From: Basidiobolus meristosporus CBS 931.73
Lineage: Eukaryota > Basidiobolomycota > Basidiobolomycetes > Basidiobolales > Basidiobolaceae
Assembly (NCBI GenBank): GCA_002104905.1
Contig: MCFE01000289.1
Coordinates: forward strand, 38,849 to 102,848
Direction of reading: 5' to 3'
Length of the DNA stretch: 64,000 nucleotides
Shown here one piece after another: positions 30,700-44,000 of this stretch. The position numbers and the translations under genes are program-made. Every line of letters starts with the position of its first letter. Position 1 is the stretch's first letter. The notes beneath the pieces were generated by a model that searched no databases, was not told the origin of the DNA, and worked only from the letters and a program-made list of their open reading frames with translations.

Positions 30700-33431
30700 C
30701 TGTAATGCTCTGGTTCTATGACTTTGGTGGGAACCCCATGGCTTTATGCCACTGTTCATTTACTGGTTCCCACATGTCCTGGTCTTCAGTTGGCACTGCA
30801 AGGTCTATCACCTCATCTGCCAGCCTTTGCAATAAATCCTTGCAATATTCCAGTGCGTTTTCTTGAGCACTGCTCTTGAAGAAGTGCTGCAACCTCTTGG
30901 TGTGCCTATTGATATTCCAAAACTCCACTGAAGGCATTGTGATAGTCCTTTGAGCTCTTGGCATTGTAGCCTTGTCTGTCAGTGGCATCTCCACTCTGTC
31001 AACAATGGAGGATGTGGAGGCTGTGGTAGACAAATTGCCTTTTTCAGCAAACTCATCTACCTTGCTGGAGTGTAGCTCAACTAGCTGCGCTTCCAACTCT
31101 TGTGAAAACAGCTGTTTTCTTTTTGGTAATCCATCTTAGCTTTGATGGGATTCAGTCTGTCCCTGGCTTGTAGCATTAATTGGCAAGAACTGCGGCTTTT
31201 TTGCATGCCTCCCTGTCTGAGGCTTGGGTAGACATTTTTCCCTTTACCTTTTCCTTTATCACTGCCAGGTCTTTTACTGCTACTTTGTCTGAGTACTTTT
31301 TGTAAAGAACTCTGTTTTCTCCTTGATAAATTCTGCTCTGATGCATCTGTTTTGGTCTGCTTGTCCCTTACTGGCACTCTTCTGGCAACCTGACATTTCT
31401 TTTTCACTTGTTTTGAGCTCTCAGTCATAGTTGTGACAGGCTCCTGTAAAAGTAGCTGATTTTTATAACTGCCAGGTCCTCCACTGCTACTTTGACTGAG
31501 TGCTTCTTGAGCAGTACAATGCCTTTTGCTTGATAAATGTTGTGCTGATGCATCTGTGTCTGCCTGCTTGTCACTAATTGGCACTCTTCCAGCTATATGA
31601 TCTCTCTTTGTGCTTGCCTGGAGCTTTTGGCCCTGCTTGTAATAGGCTCTTGAGGAAGCTGCTGGTTTTAGCCATGAAGCCCTTGTTCTCCCACCTTTGA
31701 TAGATTTTGATATTCTAAAGAAACTTTCTTAGCATACCAATACTAGCCCAAAATCTGTTTGCCTGTATGAGTTCACAATAATGCTCATGGAACAAGTCAG
31801 GCGCGTTCTGCTTGGCCTTGAGCTCCTGATGCTCTCATGGTATGCAGGCCTTAAGGTGATGGTGTTGTGGAAGTGTAAAGGCACTCCTGGGAGAAGCTAC
31901 ACAACTAAAGGTTTGTGAGGTGTCTGATAGGTGCAATAACCTCTGGGTCCAAACTGTTGGTGTCTTTGTCAATACAACACTACAGTAGAAGATCCTGCTT
32001 CTGTAGCTTCCTAGGTGCTTCAAGTGTCTCCAAAGGCCTCTGTGCATCCTGTGCACTACCCTGAAAAGCTCCTTGATGGCAGGTCTGAGATGTACTGTTG
32101 AAGGTAGCTGCAGTGATCAACTACTAATCAATAAGGGAGAAGTGTTACTGATAGAAGGGATGATTTATTGATGAGGGATTGCCTCACCTTAAATAGATTT
32201 CCTGATTGCCAAGTGATTACTACAACAAGATTCTAGAGGATTCTAGGCATCAGTGGATTTCTTGATGATATCACTATGAGCTAAGAATATGCCAAGAATA
32301 TCCTGGAAGGTTCTAAGAAGCACAGCACATCCAACCAATCAGGGATCAGTAGTCTGAAACCTGTGCAACATGGAAATACCATATATGGTATTGAAATGAT
32401 AGGGATGGTAACAAAGAATTAGGTTATGTGTCATGGGTACTGACATGGGTACTTGCCTTATGTAGATACATATACTGATCACAAAGTTGAATAACATCCA
32501 GGATAACTAATGCTGATAACCAATCAGGGTAAACATCATATGGGGATAATACTAATAACATGGGTAAAAGAAGAATGGGATAATACTGATGAGTGAAAAT
32601 ATGGATAAGTATATCATAATGGCTATATGAATAAACTTGTCTGTGGGAGGTATGTTTACCCTACCACAGCATGCTAGACTTCTGACAGACTCTTGTGAAG
32701 TAGCCCACTCTTCATTACTGCACCTAATGGCTTCACAGATCCTCAGCGTCTTTTGATTTTTAGGCTTTGGTATAAACACCACATTGTCTCCCTCCCACAC
32801 TGTGATAGGTTTTTCTGTGGGCTTTATCTTTATGTGCTCTTGTTGTGCTTCAAAGACTGTACAGCTTTCCACTGCTGTTACATTTGGGAAATGGCTCAAT
32901 TCTTAGCAGTGACATTGAGCTACTTGAGTTCCTTCTTTGCAGAAAAGATACTGCTTTCTCTACCTGGGATATTGATTGCTCTACACGTATTATCCGCTCA
33001 TCCTGTTTCTGGACTACTTCCTGATTTCTCTGGGCCATTGCATCTATCCTATCAGCCACTGCACCTAATTGCTTCAACAATGCTTTGGTATGAGCTGACA
33101 ACATACTTGCTAATATGGGTGGGGGTTATGTTATCATGGCCACTTGCTGGTCTTCAACTGAAAGTGCCATGTTTGCTACATTCTCATCTGCCTGAGCATA
33201 ACGGTCAGCTTGTGGCTCTGCCAAGGTTCTCAATTGCCTACTAGACTGAGAGCCTGAGGAGTCTACAGTATTACCTTCAATGGGGACACTGTACACTGGG
33301 CCTTTTTTGGATGTAGCCCTGCTTGTTGCACTGAATGTCAAAGCAAGCTGTTGTCCAACCATTCTTCTGCTGCCATCAGTAGTAGGGCTTGGTTGGGAAC
33401 CAGACAACTTTGCTTTATTTTCTGGAGACAT
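30700..33431 (-). pseudogene. Gene A of copy B, broken
   Basis: Starts at ATG 33431 (MSPENKAKLSGSQ). The coiled-coil part (about 33104-32850, DRIDAMAQRNQEVVQKQDER), the ITVWEGDNVVFIPKPK block (about 32800), both basic repeats (about 31610-31200) and the C-terminal SIVDRVEMPLTDKATM to VEFWNINRHTKRLQHFF block are readable. It is frameshifted between blocks and split by the LTR-like insertion. Confidence 0.62.
31860..32668 (-). mobile_element. Probable solo LTR, family 2 (third copy)
   Basis: About 809 bp inserted in gene A of copy B: GGCCTTAAGGTGATG lies on the left and CATGCTAGAC on the right, which are adjacent in copy C. Sequence and ends (GTTGTGGAAGTG, CCCTACCACA) match the other two copies. 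A target duplication is not clear here. Confidence 0.6.
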
Positions 33432-33653
33432 ATATATGGAAGTGAGTCAAACCAAAGAGGAAATGGTATTGCATATACATGTGTATATGGTGCCACAACT
33501 TTAATTATAATGCTTACTATGGCAGGTCATCATTGAATCTTACATTCATGTTGGCGCAATGTCTCAAAGACAAGACTGTCTTAAGTCCACATGCGTATTA
33601 ACCAACAAGTGATAAAATAGCATTACATTGTGGAAGGTCAAACTGTTTGCCCC

Positions 33654-36600
33654 ATGGACAAGACTACTTTGACTTAATGCCATAAGAGAAGAGAAAGAAG
33701 ACCATGTGGCTATTGTGGCAAGCCTCTCAGCCATGAAGCATGCAGACAGCATAGGAAGTATTACTGGGATCATGGCCAGTGTTTTGTCACACAAGTCAGA
33801 TTTGACCAGATGTTGGTCACTACTGTAACAACATTATCTTGCTGGCCAGTTGATACTACTATATCAGCACCTGGCCATCTTTGTCACCTTGCACAAACTG
33901 AGGCAGGTGAGTTTGTGATGCCTTTAGGCTCACCTCAGCCTTCTGAATATGGCATATAGAGTGATAGCTCTGATAAAGATGGTTCACTGAAGGATTTTGA
34001 GCCTATCTCCCCTAACAACAGAACAATGTATGAGCACAGTCAAATCTCTATATGTAATGAAACAACAGGTATTGAAACAAATCCCAAGGATACTTTATGG
34101 AGCCAAGTGAGCCCACTAATCCATCTACAGGTGAATGATGTAATGTTGTGGCTAGAGAAGTGGCATGTTTCCACTAATATCAGTAATGGGGGCTTTGAGG
34201 ATTTATTACTACTTCTTGCCAAAATTATACCAGGATGCAACTTACCATGTAAATGGTACAAGTGGACAACCATCATGCAGCTGGCAGCATATGATCCAGA
34301 GACTGTCCTTATTCTAGCATGTGTTAGCAGCTCCATGGCATTTACGTCCAAAAATGCTATCATTACAATGTGTCCAAATTGTCAGGAATCCACCACCACT
34401 GAGGGAAAACATCATTCACACTATGGATATATTCCAGTCATACCCTGTCTGAGGAAGCTGATGTAGTCCAACAAATATTGCAAAGCTATACAGTACCACA
34501 CTCAGTATCAATCAAGTGCAAACATATCCAATATATATTTAATGGCAAACATTACAAACAGCTAAGAAGCAAGGGCTACTTTGAAGGTATGTAAGACCAT
34601 GCCTTTGCTTTTGCACTTGATGGATTCTCATTAAACAAGTACTCTGCCAGTAAATCCTGATGGCCACTGATGCTCCTCAATTTGAAACTGCTGCCCATCT
34701 TATAGTATCAAAGCAATAATATAATGGTATTCTCTCAGGTATCTAGGCCTAAATCACCATCCAACCTGGACAGCTACCTGTATCCATTGCTGAATAAATT
34801 TTGTATGCTTTCCAGTGGATAACAGTAAGTGGTTGTCTTGTAAAAGCACATATTATTACGAGCATTGGAGACACCCAGCCATCAGCAAAATAGCAGGTTT
34901 TCTGGACACAATGGATGGTATTGCTATTGAATATGTGAGATCCAGGGAACTTACTCCATGACTCACACACATTATTATTACCCAAACACAAGCACTGAGA
35001 ACATCATCTTTCCACAGAGAGAAGGTACAGAAGTCAGCATGCAGTTGCAGCAAAGTTGGCTAGCTATAAGCCATTGGCTGTAATATGGAATTGATTGCAA
35101 ATCAGAGATATTCAAGATAGAGGGTATCTGTTGGAACAAAAGCTACTCACTTGGAGCAATGCATTTGCTTTTCAACAATATCCCTAAACTGATGACCAAG
35201 TTGTACATGGGGCATTTCAAGCTAAATGAGCCCTTTGAGATACCAGAGGAATTTGAAAGAATTGGCAAGATATTACAGAGTATCCACTACCCTAAGTACT
35301 TCTCACAGGCTCTAATCAATATTCATACGCGTATGCAACAATACAAGTGCAAAGACTGGATGAACTGGATATGTGTTTATTCAAGTGGCACTCAGAAGCT
35401 ACTCCCACCAAGTGTACATTGGAAGCATTGGGAGTCATATGTGGACATTGTAGGAATATTTATTCAGAAGCTGATCACCAATGCCAACTTGATGCATCTG
35501 CAGCCTTTGTGTGAAGAATTTGTGATGGATCTGAGTGACTATGCTACATACATAAAGCTGAACATGTAGATCTCTGCTGCTACTGTATCCATTCTCTACT
35601 CCATCTTGCACAGTATGTGGAGAATATTGGGCCTTGCTTCACCTTCTGGGAGTTTCATATGGAGCAGATGTATGGGGAGATAGGAAGACAAGTCAATTTA
35701 CAGGTACTACCATATCCCAATCTCATCAAGAATACTGCATTCATGTTTGTCATAGATGTGATGAGTTGACACATGGAGGACAGCTAGAAAGAGTTGGAAA
35801 ATACTGAGGACAAATGTACACCTGGAGACACCTATGCCTAGGGCATTGAAAAGCCAAGCAGCCCCAATCCATGGGTAATCAGTTAAGAAATGCAAAGTTG
35901 GGTTGGGTGCAACAAGCAACTAATTTTTATCTGGAAAACTCTACCAAGTTATGTTGGATTTCTCATGGTCACAAGCCAACTTCTACACCATTCAATACAG
36001 ACTTCACATAAATAAAAGCCAGAGCACACCAATAAGGGGGACTAGAATCCAGTAGGGAGAAGGAATATATTGGCTAAATACCAAGAAGATCTTTGCAGAT
36101 ATTCAGGATAATCTCATGGCAGAAGTGGCAACAACCAAGCATTTGCTTGCAAGATGTGTATGTTACCAGCAGTACAATGTATATGGCAACTTTGCAAGTA
36201 TCACGCTAAAAAGCTGTAAAGTTGAGGAGATAGAAGTATGTCAATTGTGGCAGGTGTGCACATCTGTGGAGGTTAGTAAGCAGGAGACCATAGTTGTTTT
36301 GATTCAAACTTTATGTGGAATACCCAAGGTAGTAGTGCGTAAGCAAATAAGGAGGGGTGATTCTGCAGTAGAATATGTGAATTGCACAAGGGGAGGTAGA
36401 AAAAGGAAATACCATTTGGTAATTGGTATAGTAGCATCATATAGAACCAGCAGTAAACCATCATACTGCCAATCTAATGCCATCAGAGTCTTGCAGTGAG
36501 GCCTTCAAAATACTGTCAGGTATTTTTCCATATAAGGCAATTGGATGTCCTGGCCAGTTGGATCCACTTGGAACAGTTATAGAGTGCTAAAAGACCGCAA
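33654..36600 (+). pseudogene. Tnp2-type transposase of copy B, broken
   Basis: ATG 33654 (MDKTTLT) is followed by an early stop. The usual blocks are readable in shifting frames: NGGFEDLLLLLAKIIPGCN (about 34190), YDPETVLILACVSSSMAF, IPCLRKLM, GAMHLLFNNIPKLMTKLYMG (about 35155), HWKHWESYVDIVGIFIQK (about 35415) and NCTRGGRKRKYH near 36380. It is complete in extent but not translatable. Confidence 0.68.
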
Positions 36601-36819
36601 CAATACCATGCAAATATTCTCACAGCATCAATAAATTATTGTTAAGTTTTATCCCTTTATTTGGTTGTAAAATTAGCAAAATACTATCATGATCCCATCA
36701 TAAGATTGTTAGAAGGATCACTGATTCCAAGCTGCTAGTATTGTGATGGTCTCTAAACAGGATCCTGAAGGATGATCTGGATTGGATCCACCTGTGGGAC
36801 CATTTTATTCTTTATGGGC

Positions 36820-38310
36820 TGTGTAAAGCTTTTGCTCCAACAAATACTGCCTATCCTAAGTGTCTCTGGCTTCCAATTGATTCCATATTCTGGCCAATGG
36901 CTAATAGCTTGCCAACTTTGCTGCAATTGCATGCTGACTTCTGTACCTTCTCTCTGTGGGAAGATGATGTTCTTAGTGTTGGTATTTGGGTTATAATAAT
37001 GTGGGTGAGTTATGGAGTAATTCACCTGGATCTTCCACATTTAACAGCAATAATATCCATTTTGCCCAGAAGAGCCAGCTATCTTACTGATGGCTGGGGT
37101 ATCTCCAATGTGGGTAATAATATGAGCTTTCACATGGCAGCCATTTACCGTTATCCCACTGAAAAGCATACAAAACTCATCCAGCAATCAAAACAGGTAG
37201 CTATCCAGGTTGGATGGTGATTTAGGGCCAGATACCAGTGTGAATTCCATCAGATTTTGGCTCTAATGCTGTAAGATAGGCAGCAGATTCAGGTTGATGA
37301 AAATCAGTGGCCATCAGGATTTGCTGGTAAAGTACTTATTTGATGAGAATCCATTGGGTGCTAAAGCAAAGGCATGGTCACAAATACCTTCAAAGTAGCC
37401 CTTGCTTCATAGTTGTTTGTAATGTTTGCCATCAGATATATTGGATATGTTTGAGCTTCATTAATACTGGGCGCAGTACTTTATAGCTTTGCAATATTGG
37501 TTGGACCGCATGAGCTTCTTTAAACAGGGTACTACCAGAGTATATCCAGAGTGTGAAAAATGTTTTCCCTCAATAGTAGTGGATTCCTGACAATTTGTAC
37601 ACATTGCAGTGGTGGCATTTTTGGATGTGAATGCCATGCAACTGTTAATACATGTTGGAATCAGGACAGTCTTGGGGTCATATATTGCCAGCCACATGAT
37701 GGCTGTTCACTTGTACCATGTGCATGGTAAGTTGCATCCTGGGATGATTTTGGCAAGAAGTGGTTGTAACTCCCTAAGGCCCCGTTATTGTATCATTGCA
37801 AACACATCACTTCTCTAGCCTCAACATTCATCATTCTCCAGTCAATGATTACTGGGCTCACTTGTCTCTATAAAGTATCCTTGGCATTTGTTTTAGTGGG
37901 TGCTGCCTCATTGCATATTGGGATTTTACTGGGCTCATGCAAGGTACTGTTGTTAGGGGATATAGGCTCACAATCCCTCAGTGAGCTTTCTTTGCCAGGG
38001 CTATCACTCTGCATGCCATATTCAGATGGCTAAGGTGTGCCTAAAGGCATCACAAACCCACCTGCCTCAGTTTGCGCAAGGTTACAAAGATAGCCAGGTG
38101 CCAATATAGAAGTATCAACTGGCCAGCCAGATAATGTTGGTACAGTAGTGACCAATAATGGTCAAATATAACATATATAGCAAAACACTTGCTGAGATCC
38201 TTGCAGTACTTCCTATGCTGTATGTGTGCTTCATGGCTCAGAGGCTTGCTATGATAGCCACATGGTATTTTCTCACTTCTCTTACAGTGTTGAATGAAAG
38301 TGGTCTTATC
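36820..38310 (-). pseudogene. Tnp2-type transposase of copy D, N-terminal half
   Basis: Minus strand from the start region near 38310 (MDKTTF) down through YDPKTVLIPTCINSCMAF (about 37660) and the DGWGISNVG/PAISK region (about 37090), to the break at 36820. Many stops. It is the continuation of 29030-30225. Confidence 0.62.
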
Positions 38311-38529
38311 CATGGGGCAAACAACTTGACTTTTAACAATGTGGCACTATTATATTATTTTCTGGTCAATATTCATGTGAATTTAAGACAGTCTTGTATT
38401 AGAGACATTGCACCAACACAAATACAAGATTCAATGATGACCTGCCATAGTAAGCATTATACATAAAGCTGTGTCACCTTATACACATGTATGCAACACC
38501 ATTTTTCCTTGATTTACTTACTTCCATAT

Positions 38530-39240
38530 ATATGCCACCAAAAAATATAGTAAAGTTATCTGGCTCTTAACCAAACCCCACCGCTGACAGCAGCAAAAGA
38601 ATAGTAGAACAACAGCTTGTTTTGACATGCAGTGCAGCAAGTGGGTCTACATCCAAAAAAGGCCATGTTGACAGTGTGCCCACTAATGGTAACAATGCAA
38701 CTCCTCATCCTCTCAGTCAAGTGGGCAATTGAGATCCTATGCAGAGTTGCAAACTAACAATTATGCACAGGCAGATGAGAATATAGCAAATGTGGTACCT
38801 TCAGCTGAACACAAGCAAGTGGTCATCATAACATTATTTCACCCATATTAGCAAGTATTCTTGTCAGCTCATTCCAATGCAGTGATGAAGGCAATTAGGT
38901 GCAGTGGCTGAAAGGATAGATGCAATGGCCCAGAGGAATAAGGAAAACAGTCCAGAGACAAGATGAATGGATAATATGTGTGAAGTAATGAATATCCCAG
39001 GTAGACAAAGCAGGATCCTTACTGCAAAGAAGGAACCACAGTAGCTCAATGTCACAGCCAAGAGTTGAGCCATTTCCCAATGTCACAGCAGAGGAGCATT
39101 GTACAGTGCTTGAAGCAAAAAAATAGTGCCCAAAGATAAAGCCTACAGCAAAACCTATCACAACATTGGAGGGAGACAATGTGGTGCATATACTAAAGCC
39201 TAAAAATCAAAAGACATTGAAGATCTGTGAAGGACATTAA
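38530..39240 (+). pseudogene. Gene A N-terminal part of copy D
   Basis: Plus-strand remnant: MPPKNIVK-like start near 38534, the DRMDAMAQRNK coiled-coil region, then the KPKNQKTLKICE block at about 39200, ending in the terminal repeat at about 39243-39288. Confidence 0.55.
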
Positions 39241-39606
39241 ATCTGTGATGGCCTTTTGACAGGATCATCATAATAACTTCTTGTAGGGACCATTCACCAG
39301 TAGATGGATTACTGCGCTGATTTGGCTTGATAAAGTATACTTGGCTTTTTTTTTCCACCAGCATTGTTTTGTTTCCTATTGGGATTTTACTGGGCTTATG
39401 TAGGGTACTGTTGTTGGGAGAAATAGGCTCACTATCCATCAGTTAGCTTTCTTCTTCTAAGCTATCACTTGGTGTGCCATATTTAGAAGGCTGATGTGAG
39501 CTAAAAGGTACCACAAACTCACAGACACAGTTTTCATAGAATAAAAAGTAGAGCTAAGTGCCATTGCAGAAGTATCAAGCCACTGGCAAGATATTGTTTG
39601 TACAGT

Positions 39607-40122
39607 ACCTATGAGAAATGATTTGGCCTTACAGGTAGATTTATCCAGATCAACCATCAGAGCAAAACTTAGCTGTCATTTGGTAATTCCAATGATCTTA
39701 ATATACTTAACATTTATTTGGGTAGAACTAGCCAGCCAATGTATTCAATTACTTTATATAGCAAGATATTTGATGTTGTTTGACACCCTCATTGGCAACC
39801 TCTGCTGGCATTATATTGGTAGTATGGAAGTCAATAACTGGCTCTATATAATGCTACTGTACCAGCTTACCAAATTGTATTTTCTTTTCTACCTCCTCAT
39901 GTGCCATGCATGTATTCTAGTATAGAATTGCCCCTGTTTTTTAGCTGACCCACTACTACTGCAGGAACTCCACATAAAGCTTGAATCAAAAAAACTATGG
40001 CATCATGCTTACTAACCCCTATGTATATGCATACCTACTGCAGTTGACACACTGCTATCACCTCAGCTTTACAGCTTTTTAGTGTGATACTTGTAAAGTA
40101 GCCATATACCTTGTATTGCTGG
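39607..40122 (-). mobile_element. CACTA-like element copy F, terminal fragment
   Basis: Begins with a terminal repeat (CCTATGAGAAATGATTTGGCC) and continues as the inverted 3' part of the transposase gene, up to the rc of the CYQQYKVYGNF region. It is cut by the LTR at 40123 and does not resume beyond it. Confidence 0.55.
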
Positions 40123-40490
40123 TGCTACAAGTCTTGGTACAAGAGTTGTAGAGGAATAGGGAGTTTAGCTAGTATTGTATTCACTAAAACTTGAACTGAT
40201 TTTTATTGAGGTTCCAGCAGCTCCTTATATACATTTTGCCAGATCAATTGCTGACTAATTGTATTTCCTAATGTAGGTTGTGGCTGATGACTCATTTGAT
40301 TGCATCATCATCACCCAATAAGAACCTACTTAATATATCTATTTCTGTCTGATAAGGATCTGCTGATTCATTTGCTGACTAATGCTACTGATTTCATAGA
40401 TAATACTGATATACTGATAACCTAAATATATACTAATTGATTTGACTAAAAGCTGATCTAACTTAAACATTCAAGCAGCAGATCATAACA
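40123..40490 (-). mobile_element. Solo LTR of the Ty3/gypsy element
   Basis: 368 bp, same length and sequence as the LTRs at 50194 and 54764 but reversed and more diverged. The CACTA transposase does not continue on its right side, so this is either an insertion followed by deletion or a recombination junction. Confidence 0.75.
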
Positions 40491-41640
40491 ATTTAACAAT
40501 CACATAAAGCCATTGGGTTTCAGCTAAAGTCTTAGAAAAGGGTGCTCTGTTGGAAATGCTTACAGAATGGTGGACTTAACAGAGTTACTTGTTAAGTGTG
40601 TGCTTGGGCACAATATTAGTGTTGGGTATTGGTATTTGTATAAGTCACTGCTATTGACATCTGAATTAGAACTAAAAAATTTTCAGATAAAAGCCACTTT
40701 ATATGCATAAATAAAAGCATTGGTTTAGTTAGGAGGTAAGTATTGTGTAAAGCAGCAATAGCCAGTCAATATGCACAATTGTAGTAGCTTTAGTGTCTGG
40801 GATTTTCATTAGGCAATAGTGTGGTGGCTTTTTGACCTAAGCCAAGTATTGAACAGCCTTCTTAGCCACATTGCTTCTTTTGTTTCCTTCCATGCTGCCA
40901 TATAGTTTGACTCTGTGATTGAAAACACAATTACTGGCTACTTTTCTGAGAATCCTTCTAACAAAGCAAGATATATCATTTGGTGCATCTGCTGTCCTTT
41001 AGATTTGTCCCCCACCTATGTCAGAGTAACCCTGAAAACTCTATTCTGTGGACTTATAAGTACACCAATTGCCATCATTAGCAGTTCCCTTAAGTACTTA
41101 AATCTGCTTAAGTTTTGCAATGGGATTGAATACATAGCTCTCATCATGCTGGCTGACAACTGCCATTGAGTATGAGATATCTGAATATTTTCTAAGCTGG
41201 ATATTGATTGAGCCAGTAATAGGTGTACTGAATCTCTTGAGCTCCAAATGAGGTACCATCACAAAATTCCAGGCTCTGGGTAATTGTTTAAGTCCATCAT
41301 GTGTATTTTTAGTCTTGCAGCTCAAGGAGAAGTTATCTTGGCCAGAAAATCCATCAAACTAGTGCAAGCACATGTCCTCATCACAATCCCTACTCAAAAG
41401 TGCAGCTCTCCCATCCATTTGATAAACAGTAATTTAGACTTGGCAGTAATAGCCAGTATTAATTAAAAGAATTGAACTGATCTACCAGTGTAACGGCTTC
41501 TGTGTAGTCCACTTATCTTGTTTGAGAGCATTTGTTGGCCACAAGCCCTGCTTTTCAGCTTTGAGCGGTACCCTCTGCCTAATTTTTTGTCTTTTATGTC
41601 CATTGAAATCTAGTTGAGTCTTGGCTGATAGTTGATTTGA
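40491..41640 (-). pseudogene. Ty1/copia reverse transcriptase-RNase H remnant
   Basis: Minus-strand remnant: GLKQLPRAWNF (RT, about 41290), SDSSYSMAVVSQHDESYVFNP-type stretch, then RVTL..GDKSKGQQMHQ further on, all between stops. LKQSPRxWN is a hallmark of copia RT. It is oriented opposite to the copia units at 48-56 kb. Confidence 0.6.
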
Positions 41641-44000
41641 CAAAGCCCCATGTTTAGCTCAGCATTACTTAGGATACAAGCAAGCAAATTGATGTTAGGC
41701 CAGCATTGGTGTGCTAAAAGAGTAACCCAAGAATAGAAGAAACTATTGGAGGGAGAACTACAAGTGTATTACAGCCACAAACTAGCAGCTTCTCAAGAGC
41801 CTGTTGTAAGGAAGGGCTAAAGGCTCTAAACAAGTGGCATAAAAACATATGGTAGTCAGAAGAGTGCTGTTAAGGGACAACCTGGCAGAAACAAAAGCAC
41901 CAATACAACAATTATGCAGTAAGAGTGGAGATCCATGCAAGAAGCACTCAGTCAAAGTAGCAATGATAGACCTGTAATTGATGAAAACCAGTTGCTTCCT
42001 TAGGTGCCTGTCACACGCAGGGCTGGAAGCACAAGAAAGGCAGCATAGATACATCAAGATGCCAGAAGTGTGCCAGTAAGGACTATGCAGGCACAAACAG
42101 ATGTGCCAGTGCAGCATTTATCAATGAGAAAATATAGTTAAATACAAACAACACTCAGTCAGAATAGTAGTAAAAGACCTGGCAGTGATAAAGAGAAGGC
42201 AGCATCAATTTTTTTTATCCAGGTCAGTGACCCAGAAGTGTGAGACAAAAGCTGGGATTTTCACCAACTGATGTCATAAACATACAACAGTCTGAATCCT
42301 GAAATAGCCAAGAAGAGTACCAACAGTACTACAGCTGTTGTCTCAAGAATTGGAGGTGCAATAAGTTGTGCCACATTCCAGTGAGGCAGATGAGCTTGCA
42401 GCAAAACTCAATATTCCCACCACACTGTCCATATCCTCCAATATTGACAGAGTGGATATCCCACTGACAGTCAAAGCAGTTACATCAAGAACCCAGGAGA
42501 CTATAATGATGCCAACAATGAGATTTAAGAACAATACAGGCACACTAGGAGGTTGCAGCACTACTTCAAGAGCAGTACTGAAGAAAAAACATTTAAATGT
42601 AGCAAGTATTTATCAGACTTGCTCCGTTGGATAGTGCCACATTGAGCCATGAGTGTCAAATGAAGCCAGAGTGTGCTAGGGAGGCCAAGTGAGCCTATAC
42701 TTGGCCTCAGAGTGTGAAACATAGCTCTACATCTTCATGCAAACCAGCCCTTGTGTTTCATCGATTGTAGTGGAGAACATTCATTTTTTGACCATTTTTT
42801 TGGATCAATGTTGTGCATGATGTGTAAGAGCAATGAAGGATTGAAGACATGCACCTAGTACTCAGTACCTGTGTTGCTCTGAATCTAGCTCCTATAGCTT
42901 GTATTGTGTCACAAAAGTTAATGCACTATCTTGGTCCCCAGGTATTATCTGGCACTATACATGCTTTGTATAGGTCTTACTTTAGGGCTAATATCTCAAT
43001 ATAGTGCCTGAGAGTACCAGTGGACCAAGATAGTGCCATTCATTTTTGTGACATGATACAAGCTACAGGAGTTAGATTCAGAGTGCCATGGGTATTGAGT
43101 ACCAGTTGCATGTCTTCAGTCCTTCTGTGGTCCCACACATCCTGCACAACATTGATCCAAAAAAAAAGGTCAAAAAACGGATTTTCTCCAGTACAATGGG
43201 TGAGACAAAGGGGCTGCTTTGCGTGAAGATGCAGAGCTATGATTCACACTCTGTGGCCAAGTCTAGGTGTACTATGCCTCTCTGGCATTTAATGGCACTA
43301 TTTGGCACTCATGGCTCAATGTGGTATTATCCAACTGAACAGGTCTATTATAATCACTGGTAGGGAAGGTGTTGAACCTTGCAGTACTGGCTGATGACCA
43401 GGATGTCTGGGAACCAGTCAGTAAATGAAGGTATAAAGTAGTGGGGTTCCTCCCAAAGTCATTGAGAAAGGGCATTTAGGAGAAAATACGTATTGGATGG
43501 TGGATTTTGATGTAGTTACTTCTTGAGTATGAGGTTAGGCTTAATATTAGTGTATGGTATTGGGACTTGTTATTATGACCACATGATATTCCTGGTCTTG
43601 ACTGATAAAGCTTGATCAAGATGGTGAAGAAATTCCTGAGAATGCTACTCCATACTGGTAACTTCATGAAGGCTCCAAGTAAACACTACACTATGAAACA
43701 TCCAATGGAAGCCTCCCAATGAGTCATTTGTAGCTATGTATCATATATGGTAATCAAATTTAACATGACAAAGTCTCATGCTCACCTGACCACTTACAAA
43801 TACGGGAAGAGAACCAACCAAGAGCTGCTTTTGCATTGATGTGGTGAAAGTTTTGGCCAAGTATTTTGTAAAATCTGGGAGGCAATTTTTTCAACAGTTT
43901 TCCAGAGTGTCCTCATGGTATCAATAACTATTAGTCATGGGTCTGAAGATTGTGATGGCCTCTAGACAGGCTCATCCTAATAACTTTGCATATAGGTCCA
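41641..44000 (+). mobile_element. Inverted CACTA-like remnant with gene A on plus strand
   Basis: Gene A remnant on the plus strand (about 41641-42612): basic repeat block, then SIVDRV-like and VRFKNNTGT-like blocks. The foldback element (42615-43346) interrupts it, then come the gene A 3' region (43470-43760), the subterminal block and a terminal repeat ending near 44000 (GATGGCCTCTAGACAGG...). The transposase is deleted. Confidence 0.55.
42615..43346. mobile_element. Foldback element, second copy (732 bp)
   Basis: Same ends (AGACTTGCTCCG and CTGAACAGGTCT) and same inverted arms as the copy at 25117-25850, with more mismatches between arms. No exact flanking duplication (ATC left, ATT right). 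Confidence 0.7.

Larger units (their letters stand above)
30226..36819 (+). mobile_element. CACTA-like element copy B, nested in copy D
   Basis: Left terminus CCCCATAATAGATTATTG and right terminus ...ATTCTTTATGGGC, flanked by TGT (30223-30225 and 36820-36822). It carries gene A (minus) and transposase (plus), both broken, and one LTR-like insertion at 31860-32668. Without the insertion it is about 5.8 kb, near copy C (6.3 kb). Confidence 0.75.
29024..39288 (-). mobile_element. CACTA-like element copy D (inverted, split by copy B)
   Basis: Termini are CCCTATGAAGAATAATTTGG at 29024 and ...CTTCTTGTAGGG ending 39288. The order is transposase C-terminal half (about 29030-30225, minus), nested copy B (30226-36819), transposase N-terminal half (36820-38310, minus), then gene A N-terminal part (38530-39240, plus). 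All genes are broken. Gene A lacks its C-terminal half, so D was already internally deleted. Confidence 0.7.
28801..39606 (-). mobile_element. CACTA-like element copy E (fragment, split by copy D)
   Basis: Two transposase pieces, 28801-29023 (LEKWHFSNSISNGGFEDL part) and 39289-39606 (the preceding N-terminal part), are contiguous once copy D is removed. The junction restores the GTGAATGATGTGATG sequence of copies B and C, with ATC (29021-29023) and ACC (39289-39291) as a diverged 3-bp duplication. Confidence 0.65.

Noticed and set aside
28801-40122. Treating 28.8-40.1 kb as one large rearranged transposon.
   Set aside because: Internal terminal repeats and rejoining gene halves show separate nested copies (E, D, B and a fragment F).
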